A stretch of 64,000 nucleotides of DNA from Sinohyriopsis cumingii. Lineage: Eukaryota > Mollusca > Bivalvia > Unionida > Unionidae. The notes under the pieces were generated by a model. That model saw only the letters and a program-made list of their open reading frames with translations. It was not told the DNA's origin and did not search any database. Below, one piece after another: positions 11,516 through 62,310 of the stretch (position 1 is its first letter; each line of letters begins with the position of its first letter). Both the position numbers and the translations under genes were made by a program. Location: positions 11,001,220 through 11,065,219 of the forward strand of contig CM068839.1 in NCBI GenBank assembly GCA_028554795.2, read 5' to 3'.

Positions 11516-12510
11516 CCTGCACCAACAACTGCATTTCTCAGTGCTCAGACAAATGTATCAACATCAGCTCAATCAGCTCACACAACTGAGACACCAATTT
11601 CAGCACCCCTTCCTCCAAGAGATGTGTCTAAAATACAAACCAGAGTCCAACACATGAAATCATAAGCCAGAAAAGATAGGACTCTAATAATTGGCTCCTC
11701 AATATTGAAAAGTATAATACCAAGGAGACTTCTTAAAACAAATGTACTGACTCTAAGAGGTGCAAAAATTGACAACATCATGGACAGAATAATGAATACT
11801 GACCTAACCAAATACAACCAAATTATTATTTTAGTAGGTGGAAATGATGCCAGTGATGGAAGGTCACTAAATCAAATCAGAACAGATTTTGAAAGTTTAC
11901 TGTATGCTGCTAGGTATTGCAGCCCAAATACATGTAAAATAATGATATCAGGACTACTTCCTCATGTGGACACCAGGGTGAAAGAGTGTGTGTGATTTGG
12001 ATTTTTAATGTAGCTTTAACAATTTTTCATCATTTTGCAATGATGTCTGCTGTGTAACAGTTTATAGTGATGTGTAGCACTGGGGCATCATGACACAGAA
12101 ATGTAGCATGATGTCCCACCCAGTCATTATCCTGACACCAGGCCAACCAGTCCTAACACTAACCTCTTAATGCTGAGTGTCAAGCGAGGCAGCTGTTAGT
12201 ACCATTTTAAAAAGTCTTTTGTATGACTCGGCCGTGGATTGAACCCATGACCTCCTGCATCCAAGGCGGACGCTCTAACCACTAGGCCACTGGTACAGTC
12301 ACCAGGTTGAAAGAAATCAATGACCTGATAATTGACCTATGTGAAGACTTCAACCTATAGTACATTCCACAATACACATCTTTCTTTCTCCAGAACCAGG
12401 ATGTTGACCTAAGCCTCTACCACAGAGACAAAATTCATTTAAATAGGAAAAGAACCTCTCAGCTACTGAGAAAAATTAACATGTATGCCTCCATTTTCAA
12501 GCACAATAAT
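11516..12510 (+). pseudogene. LINE ORF1, esterase-like, broken by a SINE
   Basis: A Thr/Ser/Pro-rich linker (about 11516-11630) precedes LIIGSSILKSIIPR (about 11684-11725), which fits block I of SGNH hydrolases. IILVGGNDASDG (about 11828-11860) gives the GxND block. After the SINE insert the frame resumes at TRVKE and reaches YHRDKIHLNRK (about 12417-12450), whose DxxH matches the catalytic Asp/His block. Such esterase-like ORF1 proteins are known in CR1-type elements. An in-frame TAA at 11663, the 11986-12299 insert and a TAG near 12358 destroy the ORF. Confidence 0.7.
11986..12299 (-). mobile_element. tRNA-derived SINE nested in LINE ORF1
   Basis: 314-bp insert flanked by a 15-bp direct repeat with one mismatch (CACCAGGGTGAAAGA at 11971-11985, CACCAGGTTGAAAGA at 12300-12314). 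On the minus strand the head reads TGGCCTAGTGGTTAGAGCG (box A) and GGGTTCAATCC (box B) with tRNA-like spacing at about 12297-12230. The body includes GTGTCAGGATAATGACTGGG, which recalls the conserved central part of bivalve and other metazoan SINEs (from memory). Removing it restores the LINE reading frame, so it inserted after the LINE. Confidence 0.85.
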
Positions 12511-12527
12511 GATGAGTACTGTCTGGA

Positions 12528-12660
12528 GAAACTGGGCATGTTACACAGGTATGTCATCAAAAAATTGGGCATGTTACACAGGTATGTCATCAAAAAACTG
12601 GGCATGTTACACAGGTATGTCATCAAAAAATTGGGCATGTGACACAGGTATGTCATCATG
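12528..12660. repeat. 33-bp repeat inside the LINE, 4 copies
   Basis: Four copies of a 33-bp unit with core TGGGCATGTTACACAGGTAT, then gtcatcaaaaaa, near the end of LINE ORF1. In the ORF1 frame each unit encodes an 11-residue peptide (KLGMLHRYVIK). It is a local expansion of coding sequence, not part of usual LINE structure. Confidence 0.9.
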
Positions 12661-12824
12661 GCAAACAGATTGAGTGCTTCAGATGCCATAAATTTTGACA
12701 AAAACAAAGACTCTGTCAATCAATGTATTATACATATTAGGAAGCTGGCAAAGAGGAGAATGCCAATGATTCATTTATAACAAATCAAAATGTACCTAGT
12801 GAGACTCTTGTCTCTAACTATTCA

Positions 12825-13640
12825 GTGGAAACTATTGAAAATGCAAAAGTTAATGGATTTTCAGGGTCTGTATGTGACTTTGAAGATGCTAATATATATG
12901 AACAATTAAATATAGAAATAGGGTGTCAGAATGATAAAAGTAGTATGGAGACAATTTCGGTGATTACCTCATTGCATGATGATATATATATAATTGATAT
13001 GAAACTAAATACAAAAGGTTTTAACATAGGTCACTCAAATGTACAAGGTATAGTGGGAAAAATAGACCAGATTAAGTTAATGTTGTCTTCCAATGAAAAT
13101 AATATACATGTTTTAGGACTCACTGAAACCAAATTAAATGCTAACCACAATGATAATCTATTTCACTGTCAAGGCTACAATAAACCATTACACAGGGACA
13201 GAGAGACAGCAGGCGGAGGTCTTGTCTACATTAGGAAAGATGTAAATGCAGAAAGGCAACTTGACTTGGAGTCACATGAAATAGAGAGTATCTGGGTGGA
13301 AATTTCTCAAAATAATGCAAGATCATTCCTAGTTGGTTTCATTTATAGGCCACCTTCCTCCAAAGCAATTTGGAATGAAAACTTTTTGAAACAAATGGAA
13401 AATGTTCTTGCATAGGAGAAAGAATCATATATACTCTGCGACATAAATAAGGACCTTCTCAATACTCAAATAAGGAACAACTGCATGGAATTTATTGAAT
13501 TATTAGGCCTAGACCAGATGGTAAATGAGCCCACAAGGGTAACAGAAAATCAAGCACTCTTATTGATAACATTTATACCAACCTACCAGACAACGTGGCT
13601 TGTGTTAATGTTGGTCTTAGTGACCACTATCCTACTTTTT
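12825..13640 (+). pseudogene. LINE APE-type endonuclease, frameshifted
   Basis: The frame 12825-13415 holds the endonuclease N-terminal part: GHSNVQG (Asn block), LGLTETKL (catalytic Glu), GGGLVYIRKD and GFIYRPPSS. It stops at 13413-13415 (TAG). The rest continues in shifted frames with ILCDINKD and EPTRVTE near 13440-13545, then TLIDNIYT and GLSDHYPT near 13560-13635, giving the terminal SDH motif. Family role: nicks target DNA to prime reverse transcription. Non-functional here. Confidence 0.8.
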
Positions 13641-14212
13641 TGACAAAAAGGTTAAATGCAAGAGAAATAAGAAAAATACACACAAAACGATCACTTACAG
13701 ATTGTTCAAAACTTTTAACGAAAAACAATTTCTCAATGACCTACATAAAGTTCCATGGAATATGATAAAAAATTTGGATGACATAGATGAAGCTCTGAGG
13801 GTGTGGATTGACTTATTTATGGATGTAGTCTCTAAGCTTGCACCACTGAAAGTATGTAAAGAATGAAATCCAACCTAATTGGCTTACTGCTGAAATCCTA
13901 GATGCTATGAAAACATGAGACCAATTCAATGCTATGGGAAACCATGCACAATATAAAGTATGGAGAAATAAAATAACAAGTATGAATAAAAAAGCTAAAA
14001 AAGTTTTATTATCAATCACTGCTTGAAAACAAAAACAGCAACACAAACTCCATTTGGAAAGTCTTCAGTGAACTCACTGGAGGAGCACACAAAGATCACA
14101 CAAAAAAATTCACTCACTTCTGATAAATGACACCACAGTCACTGGTGACACTGACACTGCAAATGTTTTCAATGATTTTTTCACCAACATTACCAAAAAA
14201 TTTAAAGAACCA

Positions 14213-15100
14213 GTGATAGAAAACAACTTTAATGAAATGAAAAAGTTCTGCAGCAGCAAAATCTCTAAAAAGGTATGTTTCTCTATCCCAGCAGTATCAA
14301 AAAACTTAGTTAAAATATGTCTCAGTGAACTTGATACCAAGAAAGCTATGGGACTTGATCAGATTGGTCCACGACTCATTAAATCTTCTGCCTCTGCTAT
14401 TGTAGATAGCATAACATTCATAATTAATTTAAGTATTACAACCTCATCTGTCCCCAAAGTATGGAAAACTGCAAAAGTAACTCCTATTCACAAATCTGGT
14501 TCTAAGGATGATGCTGATAAATACAGACCAATCTCAATACTACCAAACATGTCAAAATTGATTGAAAAACATGTCCAGGACTCATTCACGTCATATTTAA
14601 CCAAACACTTGCTGTTACACCCTAATCAATCAGGCTTTAGTCAGAAACATTCCTGTGAGACTGCCTTGATCTCCCTAACTGATAAATCATGCTTCAAGCA
14701 CTTGACCAAGGTAGAATAATAGGATCTGTATTTGTAGATTTCAGGAAAGCTTTTGACATGGTGGATTATGAAATCCTTTTGAAGAAACTGAAAATCTACT
14801 AATGTGATGAAAACACAGCTGGTTTACTGCATACTTAAAAGAGAAAACATGTTTATATAAATAATGTTCTATATGAACCAGGAAGAATTAGATGTGGAGT
14901 CCCACAAGGCTCAATTCTAAGTCCATTACTATTTATTTTATTTATTAATGACCAACCACTTTTACTAAGGGACTCAATGTCATCTACAGATCTCTATGCA
15001 TTCCAAACACAAAGCATGAACTCAAAATTTCTTTGCAGAATGCCCTTAACAAACTGGACAACTGGTGCACATGCAATCATATGGTGGTAAATACTGGTAA
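14213..15100 (+). pseudogene. LINE reverse transcriptase, broken
   Basis: The finger region shows KKAMGLDQIGPRLIK, TPIHKSGSKDDADKYRPIS and LLHPNQSGF within 14213-14719. After a break, VFVDFRKAFDMVDYEILLKK (about 14730-14790) is motif A. GVPQGSILSPLLF (about 14900-14940) is motif B. The catalytic YADD motif C is missing: near 14994 the frame reads DLYA and then jumps to unrelated residues. A stop also follows motif A. The enzyme cannot be active. Confidence 0.85.
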
Positions 15101-15172
15101 AACTAAAATATTAGGTATCTCAACACGGCAAAGAAGGACATTAATCTTGATAGTGATGAACTATGACTGACA

Positions 15173-15809
15173 TTGAAGGATAAATATCTGCAAATGGTCT
15201 GTCATGATAGACTACTTGGTGTTTTGATAGATAATTACCTATCATGGACTGAACATATCAAACATATCGGTAAAAAAGTCAATTCAAGTTTATGGCTTCT
15301 CAGTAGGATAAGACATTTTCTCCCTGAAAGGCACAGAAAACTATTTTATAACAGTTACGTATAACACTGTTTAGACTACTGTAATACAGTATGAGGTAAT
15401 TCAAATGACAAAAACAGTAAAGCTGGCACGTCTTCAAAAAAGAGCATTTGGGCTAATATCAATCAATCAAGAAAGCAAGGAAAATTTAGCTGGAAAGTTA
15501 AAAATATTACCTATTCATGACCTAATCCATTTGAGAAAAGCAAAATTAATGTACAGGATATCAAATAATAGTGCTCCTGAATATTTACAATCACTATTCC
15601 AGTATAGGCTACCTGGCAATACTCCCCACCTGCGATCCATGTCTACCAAAAAGTATAAAATTCCCAAACCAAATAAGGAATTATTTAAAATAAATTTTCA
15701 GTATACTGGAACTTTGCTCTGGAATATTATACCAGTTGAGATTAGAAATGCCCCCTCTATTTCCTTCTTACAAACCCAGTATATCCAGTGGCTTCAGAGA
15801 TGCAGCTAA
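15173..15809 (+). pseudogene. LINE ORF2 C-terminal region
   Basis: Two blocks follow the RT core. 15173-15364 has LLGVLIDNYLSWTEHI, a well-known post-RT segment of CR1/L2/jockey-type elements. 15405-15809 has LARLQKRAFGLI, PEYLQSLFQY and LWNIIPVEIRNA, ending QWLQRCS with a TAA stop. The second block is about 90% identical by eye to 22560-22943. Confidence 0.8.
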
Positions 15810-15909
15810 AATAAATACATTCTTTTGTATGAGGGCCTCAAGGTAGATTAGTTCTTAGCTAATTGTGTTACCCTCTTTAAATAAAGTCATTACTGTTATC
15901 ATTATTATA

Positions 15910-16979
15910 TAAATATACACCCTTCCTTAAATGTTACTGGGGGTGGCCTACTCCTTTTGGTTTATACGTGTAACACTAAAAGAAGTAGATCCATCTCAAG
16001 TGCGCCATAGCACATGATGTAATGAACTAGCTTTCTCATAAAAGGTCATCTGCTTATAAGCATCCAAACAAGGGTATGCGGAATATGTCACTGATATTTG
16101 ATACAAATGCTTTACAAAAAAAGCTACTGTTTCAAATGAAATTATGCTATCATAATTGATTGTGAATTGAGTATATTTCTATAAAGGTAAAACTATTTGC
16201 TTAAATACAACAAAACTAAACTGAGGACTCTCGAATATATAATCATGTGTTCATCAGCCATCACTCACTTAGGTGGCAGGGTTCAGTTTCGTAAATTGGC
16301 CCCTGGCAAATTTCTTAACTTAAGGCTATAGTGTGATTGCTTACTATTTAAAGATATGGATATATTTGTGAACTAGGTGTTTCGGGCTTGTGTTGTTCTT
16401 GAAATTGATGTCAGGCATATACACCTTCCACAGTTACTCTGCATTATGTTGATAGTGAAATACCAACAGTCAGTTAGGAAGAAGAGCTAGCTTCCCATAG
16501 CAGTAAACACATGGGTTTGGGGCAAGTAGAATATCTCACAAACGGCTTGGATGACAACTATTTTCAACTGCATAAGCCTGTTTAGTACACACTGTTTTGC
16601 AGAAGTGTCATCGAGGAAAAGGGCTTGTATTTGCACTGTGAGCATCACATGTTGTCAAAAATGACCTTCGGACATGAAACTTGCAGGTAGAAATTTGGAG
16701 TTGGGGTGCATAAACTTTTGCTATGAACTGCCGTTGACTTCTTTGGTCAAGTGGATAAAATTCTTATGCTTTGTTTTAATATAGGTATCCCAAAAATATG
16801 GACCTTTTTGACCTCAGTTGTGTGTTTGATTTTTTACGATTTTTTTAATAGTAGGTCACTGATTGCGGCATTAAATTTTATTATACATAAAAACTGTCCC
16901 CTGCCCCTTTAACATATCCCTTGATTTACTTTTGCTGATACCCTGGACAATCACTCATTCAATTCGTTCAAAGTCTTTT
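15910..16979. other. Intergenic, no feature recognised
   Basis: About 1 kb downstream of the LINE with no ORF, splice-flanked exon or repeat family that I can support. Confidence 0.4.
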
Positions 16980-17960
16980 CCTCAAGTAGAATAAATAATG
17001 CATATAATTTACATTAAAATCAACACAAAACTCTTGGTAACTTACATTCTCGTTTTCGTAGCCATTCTGTCAACAAGATTTGTTTACTTCCTGATTCAGG
17101 GATATTACAAACGGTTTTCAATATGTCGTAAACTTGACTTCTTTTTGTATCAATGTCATTTCTCATATATTAGAAAGAAGCCTATTGTTCTTGATTGCAA
17201 TTACTGAAAACTAATTTTGGTTGTAAAAATGAGATTAAATGTTTGGAAAGTTTTACGATATCTGCACGGAAACCAATATGCGTTTATGGTACCAAAAAGC
17301 GGCATGTAAAAACTTGACCCTAGATGGACGTTTGCGTTTTGTTTCCAAAGTAACTATTAAAATATTTGGTTGGAGAAGAAAAACAGATAACGCATATATT
17401 TATTACACTCATAGTTTTTCAGTTGTTGAACGTAAACTTTGCGCAGTTGTATAAAAAGATGCATTTGCAGGGTCATGATAATGTGTTATCTAATTTCGAG
17501 ATACACATCGACATACAGATATACGGTTGAGTCTTTCATATAAACTTATTTCTGTGCTATTGTAAGTCAACATGACTTGACTAAGAGCTATTTCAAACAT
17601 TTTTTTTTTTGTTGTAAATTACTCAAACATAAATCCGCTTAAGTAGATTTCTGCTTGAAACTTTGAATGTGTAATAGGTCTATAACGGAACACAAGATTC
17701 ACGTTTTTCAAAAATCGCGCTTAAATTTCAGCTAAGTTAAAAAATAATCATGCGTAATATTTTAAAGCTGGTCATTGTTGAGTTTGTTAAATCCCATTTA
17801 TGTTAATAATATTCACACACTTTTAAAGAATTTCCCAACAAACTTTCAAGCTCTGTAGTGTGTTTATCTCCATGTTACTCTAAATCTTTTTGACTCTCTA
17901 TTCTGGAGTGCGCAGTGACGTGTTTAAATTACCAAATTTAAGGGTGAACATCAGCGGTCT
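16980..17960. promoter_or_regulatory. CpG-retaining stretch, possible promoter
   Basis: CpG dinucleotides are visibly more frequent than in the flanking DNA (for example in tacgatatctgcacggaaac, ggacgtttgcgttttg, gaacgtaaactttgcgcag). The stretch sits between the divergent PPSY and LRRCC1-like genes, upstream of the latter's first coding exon. Unmethylated promoters keep CpG in genomes with gene-body methylation. No TATA box or start site is assigned; this is inference. Confidence 0.3.
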
Positions 17961-18299
17961 TGCTAGGATATTAAAACTAAGAGTCCCTTATTCCTATTTT
18001 GGTGAAAATAGGAGTCCCACCAATAAAAGCTGCAGTCCCCCCTGAGAAGTATGTTGGGCATAAATAAGTAGTTAAATGACCAGATTAGAAGAACCAGTGG
18101 TTTCCATTTAGTTTAATTTTTCCAAACTTTACACCACTGACAAAGCTCTTGTTTGTCCATCAGAGTGAGATTGAATTTTGTCAATCCAACAAAAGAACTT
18201 TTTCCAAACACTAAGCCAGGCATCATGCACTTCTTACTCTTGCTTACTGTCCCATCTGAACTATCAGTTCTAGCAACTTTAGCACATTCTGAATCTCAT

Positions 18300-18330
18300 G
18301 TATACAGTGGAGAAGCATGGCTGGTAAGTC
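18300..18330 (+). promoter_or_regulatory. Candidate donor of a noncoding 5' exon
   Basis: The sequence gcatggctg|gtaagtc at 18323/18324 is a strong donor-like site 0.8 kb upstream of the acceptor at 19131-19133. It could end a noncoding first exon of the LRRCC1-like gene. There is no transcript evidence. Confidence 0.3.
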
Positions 18331-19133
18331 TTTGAATTTTTATGATGAGCTATTGCATGTGTAAAGAGGACTCCTGCATAAGTGATTTTCTTCATCCCAG
18401 ATAAAACATTTGTGTCCAAATATGTGTGATAAACATTTCCGAGGCCTCTGAACATTATGAGAAAGCAAAATCACTTTAATATTTTCAGTAGGAAATTGTT
18501 ATGATTGTTTTGAGTTGATGACTGCATGGACTACTTATTCAGTTATTAAAACAAAGAATACGAAGAAATGCAATGATTTTAACCCCAGTCACTTTTATGT
18601 TGTTTTCTTAATAGTTTCCCACAATGAAATATACATAATGCTATTGAAGATACAGTCTTTAGTCCAGCCTATTTTTAGTACTTCCAAAATGCATGTACAT
18701 GTGACATTTTCTCAAGAATGAAGTATCAAGATACATGTGTTTAATTTTATGTTGCACTCACTGTTTGTACACAGATTTTACTAAGCACATGATTCTGTAT
18801 TCTTTTGCCAATATACTTATGACTGTTGGTTTGGTCATTTGGTGAGTTCAGTATTTGCAAATATAAGTTGTTGAAGTAATAATTGGAATTAGAAGCAAAC
18901 TTTTTGAAAAGTTACTGTACCTGTTTCAAACTTGCTGGTTAATTGGGCACGCTGCAATTTGAAACATTTAAATCAAAGTACTGAATTTGTTGAGTTAGTA
19001 AATGCCTCATTAAAAATTGTACTACATGCCTGTGTCAGTTTTATTAAAGGTCATTTTAAGATAAATCTTTAGATGTATTGAAATTGCACTTTAAAAAAAT
19101 GTTACTTTTTGCACTTCATCTATCTCTTTTCAG

Positions 19134-19217
19134 TGGTTTTAATGGGTACCTTTCACTGTGAAACATCAGATGGAAAGATGACGTAGAAAAACTGGATCTC
19201 GTTGCCTAGTATTCAGA
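19134..19217 (+). promoter_or_regulatory. 5' leader with a 14-codon upstream ORF
   Basis: A pyrimidine-rich acceptor (ctatctcttttcag) ends at 19133. The leader holds an upstream ATG at 19142 whose 14-codon frame ends at TAG 19184-19186. A TGA at 19179-19181, in frame with the main ATG at 19218, supports 19218 as the first start in the main frame. Confidence 0.5.
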
Positions 19218-58393
<39,176 letters not shown>

Positions 58394-60240
58394 GTAACCA
58401 CAGCAAAATCTATCATTACAAAATAATAAAGGGAACGTGAAAGTTTGTCCATTATGGACGTACATTCTTTATGTAGCAGTTGAATTTGATAAATTAGGAT
58501 AAGGGATTTGTAACTTTTAACCTGTTTGAACAATTGTTCTTTAAATGGAAGTACCCAATAAGGCAAGATTGTTTTTGCTGGAATCAATACAAGTCCAAAT
58601 CTGAGATCAATTCATGTACTATGTACTACATTTTGTTGTGGACAGAACCATTAGGAGAAGGTCATGCTGTTTTTTAATGGCACTCTTAACACATTACTGG
58701 TTGTATCATGCAGAGGGAGTCTGAGCAAAGTGACTTTCCAAAGGAAACATCAAGGTAATAGACCCAGCTGGCTTTTTTGGTTATTGAACCCATGACCTAT
58801 AGATTAAAGGTCTGAGCTGTATTGACTTTCTAAGGATTTAAGGACACAGCAGGGATATTTTAAGGGTCATAATAACCGAAGTCCAAATCCTCATGGAAGT
58901 GGGTTTTATCTGGAAATATGGTAAATATTTCTGTAGAGGTCATCCAGGGGATGAGACAGTATATGTCCTCTCTATAAAGGACACACAGGAAACAGGACTC
59001 AAATGTTTTGTCTATAAAGAACACTCTCATGGCAGGACACATATTCTCCATCTTTAAAGAAGTTGTAATTTTTTTTATTCATTACTTGCTATTGTAATGT
59101 AACATTATTTACTAGAATAGAGTTCAGTTCTGACTGATTTGTTTTATTTTTGATGTAAACAACTTTATAGAAACATTGTATCTAATGCTGGCCTAGACCC
59201 TGACCTTCATTCAGAACCAGTGATATTTTGTAGTAAACAACTTGTTTAATTTTTGTATTCTTTCTCAGAGTAAGATTCATAAAATGGGATCAAGGCCATA
59301 CTTGAAGTATGTGACAAATAATGTGTGGCAATTTTTAAAAACTCTGATTTTTCCTGAGGACTGACCAACATCCGGGCATCTATTTTGCGTTGTTGTTAGA
59401 TTTATTGCTGATATTTTGAGAAATAATAGTTATTGAAAAGTTAAAGTTTTTTATGTTGTGACCAGTTTTGGGCTAATTATTTTAATTTTCTTCAAATGAT
59501 TTTTAAGAAAAGTGATTCTTTTCCTTGGAAATACTAGTGCTCTAATTGGACAAAGACATTTATGAAAATTAACACAGAATTCAAAAACTGGAATGTTATT
59601 TTCTGTGATTCAACAAAGAACTGTCAACACATCAGTACGACACTGACCACAGCATATGTCATCGCTTTCTGTTTTGGATTTCATCGGGATTCGAACTCAG
59701 TTTCATTAGAACTTTTTGTTTCTAGGACTTCTATTTTTTAGTTCTTGGATTACTTTTGGGATTTGATTCATAAAACCATAAGTTCTTTTTGTCATTTTTG
59801 ACTAGTTTTTCTAGGAAAATAAATTGTTTGTTAAATTTTATAAAGCTTGTTGTCTTCTTGTTACATTTTGTAAGAGCCTAAACATGTAACACCCTTATAT
59901 ATTGATGTCCTTTAAATGAAAGGGTTTTACTTTCATATGGCTACTTTTAGAAGCAAAAGTACTAACACTGCCTTCTTTCACTTTGTGACTTGTTTTCCAG
60001 AAGCATAATTGGTACATCTTTGTGACTTATTTTCCAGATGCATGCTTGGTACATTAGTATGTTTGGATGTTTATTTGTGGATATGTAGATACAGTAGGTA
60101 GATAATTTTTGTGTAGTATCATATATTGAATTTTTATTCAAGAAAACTTGTGAAATGGAGCTCAGTGCAGTGTACTCCAAATATATCTTATTTAATAACA
60201 CATGTACATAAAATATAAGATCAGTTTTGTGGCTACCATT
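58394..60240. other. Following intron; possible decayed SINE
   Basis: No further exon recognised. On the minus strand, about 58830-58780 reads gctcagacctttaatctata then GGTCATGGGTTCAATAACC, which resembles a tRNA B-box region, so 58681-58830 may be an old SINE. Confidence 0.35.
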
Positions 60241-60244
60241 TTGA

Positions 60245-60425
60245 GAGATGACTAATGGGAAATTTCTGGCAGGTCTTGTCTCATACCCATGATAGCTATG
60301 CTAAGACTAACCAATGCAGACAGAGGTGAAATGTGAGTGATTTGTGAAAGCGATCACCTTAGACCACTCTGCCACCCAGGGCCCTTCAACAGTTTAATGC
60401 TAGAACCATTATGACATCTCATGGC
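60245..60425 (-). mobile_element. tRNA-derived SINE, reverse orientation, decayed
   Basis: On the minus strand the head reads GGCAGAGTGGTCTAAGGTGA then cacctctgtctgcattggtt. The same words (tggtctaa, cacctctgtctg) occur with similar spacing in the SINE at 9455-9706, so both belong to one family. The 3' body is poorly preserved and no tail or target duplication was found. Confidence 0.5.
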
Positions 60426-61120
60426 AAAATTAATGCAATATGTCTCCAGGCATAAATGTAAGCCTAGATCAATCTTAATCCACTACAGGAGCTTTACAGT
60501 GAACTCCCACACCCATAAGCTGAAATAATTATCAGTTGGAAAGTTATTTGATATTAACCTGGCTACTACATATCACTACAAATATCTGCCATTAAAGTAC
60601 TGATAATTTCTACTGATTATATAATATGCTTACAGTCCAATGGAAAGTGTTGATTCCAAATAGCAACTATACAAATGGCTTTTACTAAAACTGGATATTA
60701 ACATGTTTCTATTTGCCAGTCTATCTACATGAAGTTATGCATTGATATGTTATGTATGTTAAGTACATATGTCTGTTTGCAATGAGGCTTCATTGGGTCA
60801 TCCCTCATGAACCTCGCAACATATAGTATCCCAGCTGTGTGTGTGCACCTATGTATATATGTATGTATGTATGTGTGTGTGTGTGTGTGTGTGTGTATGC
60901 ATGTATGTATGTATGTACTATGGTTTCCTATTAGCTCACCCATATTTCATGCTTCACTGCCTTAGTTTCAGCTTCAAACACAATTTATGTTAGAATTCTA
61001 GCATTAACACTTTAATAATAAAAATTTTAAGGTGAAATTATTGAAATCATTGGAATATTTAATGTAGGAGTTAAACTTGTATACTTAGCTGAAGTTGACA
61101 CAGATACAGCTTCAGTTGAT
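60426..61120. other. Intronic; TATG/TG microsatellite
   Basis: No gene seen. A mixed gtat/gt microsatellite occupies about 60838-60915. Confidence 0.5.
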
Positions 61121-61124
61121 GCAG

Positions 61125-62310
61125 TAGAGTCTCTCAGTTTATATGACACATACATTGGATAAGCACAGTTTCTTATTTCACATGACACAAACTTCATGTG
61201 ATAATGTACAGTCTCTTGGTTCATATGACACATACTTCAAGTGATAATGTAGTCTCTTGGTTCATATGACACATACTTCAAGTGATAATGTACAGTCTCT
61301 TGGTTCATAAGACACATACTTCAAGTGATAATGTAGTCTTTTGGTTCATATGACACATACTTCAAGTGAAAATGTACAATCTCTTGGTTCATATGACACA
61401 TATTTCAAGTGATAATGTACAGTCTCTTGGTTCATATGACACATACTTCAAGTGATAATGTACAGTCTATTGGTTCATATGATACATACTTCAAGTGATA
61501 ATGTACAGTCTATTGGTTCATATGACACATACTTCAAGTGATAATGTACAGTCTCTTGGTTCATATGACACATACTTCAACTGATAATGTATAGTCTCTT
61601 GGTTCATATGACACATACTTCAAGTGAAAATGTACAGTCTATTGGTTCATATGACACATACTTCAAGTGATAATGTACAATCTCTTGGTTCATACGACAC
61701 ATACTTCAAGTGAAAATGTACAGTCTCTTGGTTCATATGACACATACTTCAAGTGAAAATGTACAGTCTATTGGTTCATATGACACATACTTCAAGTGAT
61801 AATGTACAGTCTCTTGGTTCATACGACACATACTTCAAGTGAAAATGTACAGTCTCTTGGTTCATATGACACATACTTCAACTGATAATGTATAGTCTCT
61901 TGGTTCATATGACACATACTTCAAGTGAAAATGTACAGTCTATTGGTTCATATGACACATACTTCAAGTGATAATGTACAATCTCTTGGTTCATACGACA
62001 CATACTTCAAGTGAAAATGTACAGTCTCTTGGTTCATATGACACATACTTCAAGTGAAAATGTACAGTCTATTGGTTCATATGACACATACTTCAAGTGA
62101 TAATGTACAGTCTCTTGGTTCATACGACACATACTTCAAGTGAAAATGTACAGTCTCTTGGTTCATATGACACATACTTCAAGTGAAAATGTACAGTCTA
62201 TTGGTTCATATGACACATACTTCATATGAAAATGTACAGTCTATTGGTTCATATGACACATACTTCAAGTGAAAATGTACAGTCTATTGGTTCATATGAC
62301 ACATATTACA
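61125..62310. repeat. Minisatellite, 43-bp unit, about 27 copies
   Basis: Units read TTGGTTCATATGACACATAC then ttcaagtgataatgtacagtct. Variants (gataat/gaaaat, ctcttgg/ctattgg, atatgac/atacgac) recur in the same order about every four to seven units, indicating higher-order duplications, notably between 61580-61850 and 61880-62150. Some left units lack a dinucleotide. Confidence 0.96.

Larger units (their letters stand above)
11490..15909 (+). mobile_element. CR1/L2-like LINE, nearly full length, defective
   Basis: Non-LTR retrotransposon remnant of about 4.4 kb including a nested SINE. The order is an ORF1 with an SGNH-type esterase-like domain, an APE-type endonuclease, a reverse transcriptase, a conserved C-terminal segment and an ATT-rich 3' tail (about 15880-15909). 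This order fits CR1/L2-like elements of animals. Stops and frameshifts occur throughout: a TAA near 11663, the 11986 insertion, breaks near 13415, 13560 and 14720, and loss of the reverse transcriptase YADD box. It is not mobile. A second, 5'-truncated copy with the same 3' end lies at 22556-23095. The 5' limit is uncertain. Confidence 0.85.

Noticed and set aside
12225-12299. Functional tRNA gene on the minus strand
   Set aside because: Boxes A and B are present but they form the head of a 314-bp SINE with target duplication, and a complete tRNA cloverleaf was not evident.
16998-17454. Two ORFs of about 70 codons in the CpG-retaining stretch
   Set aside because: No family resemblance and no supporting splice sites; noncoding leader or promoter DNA is simpler.
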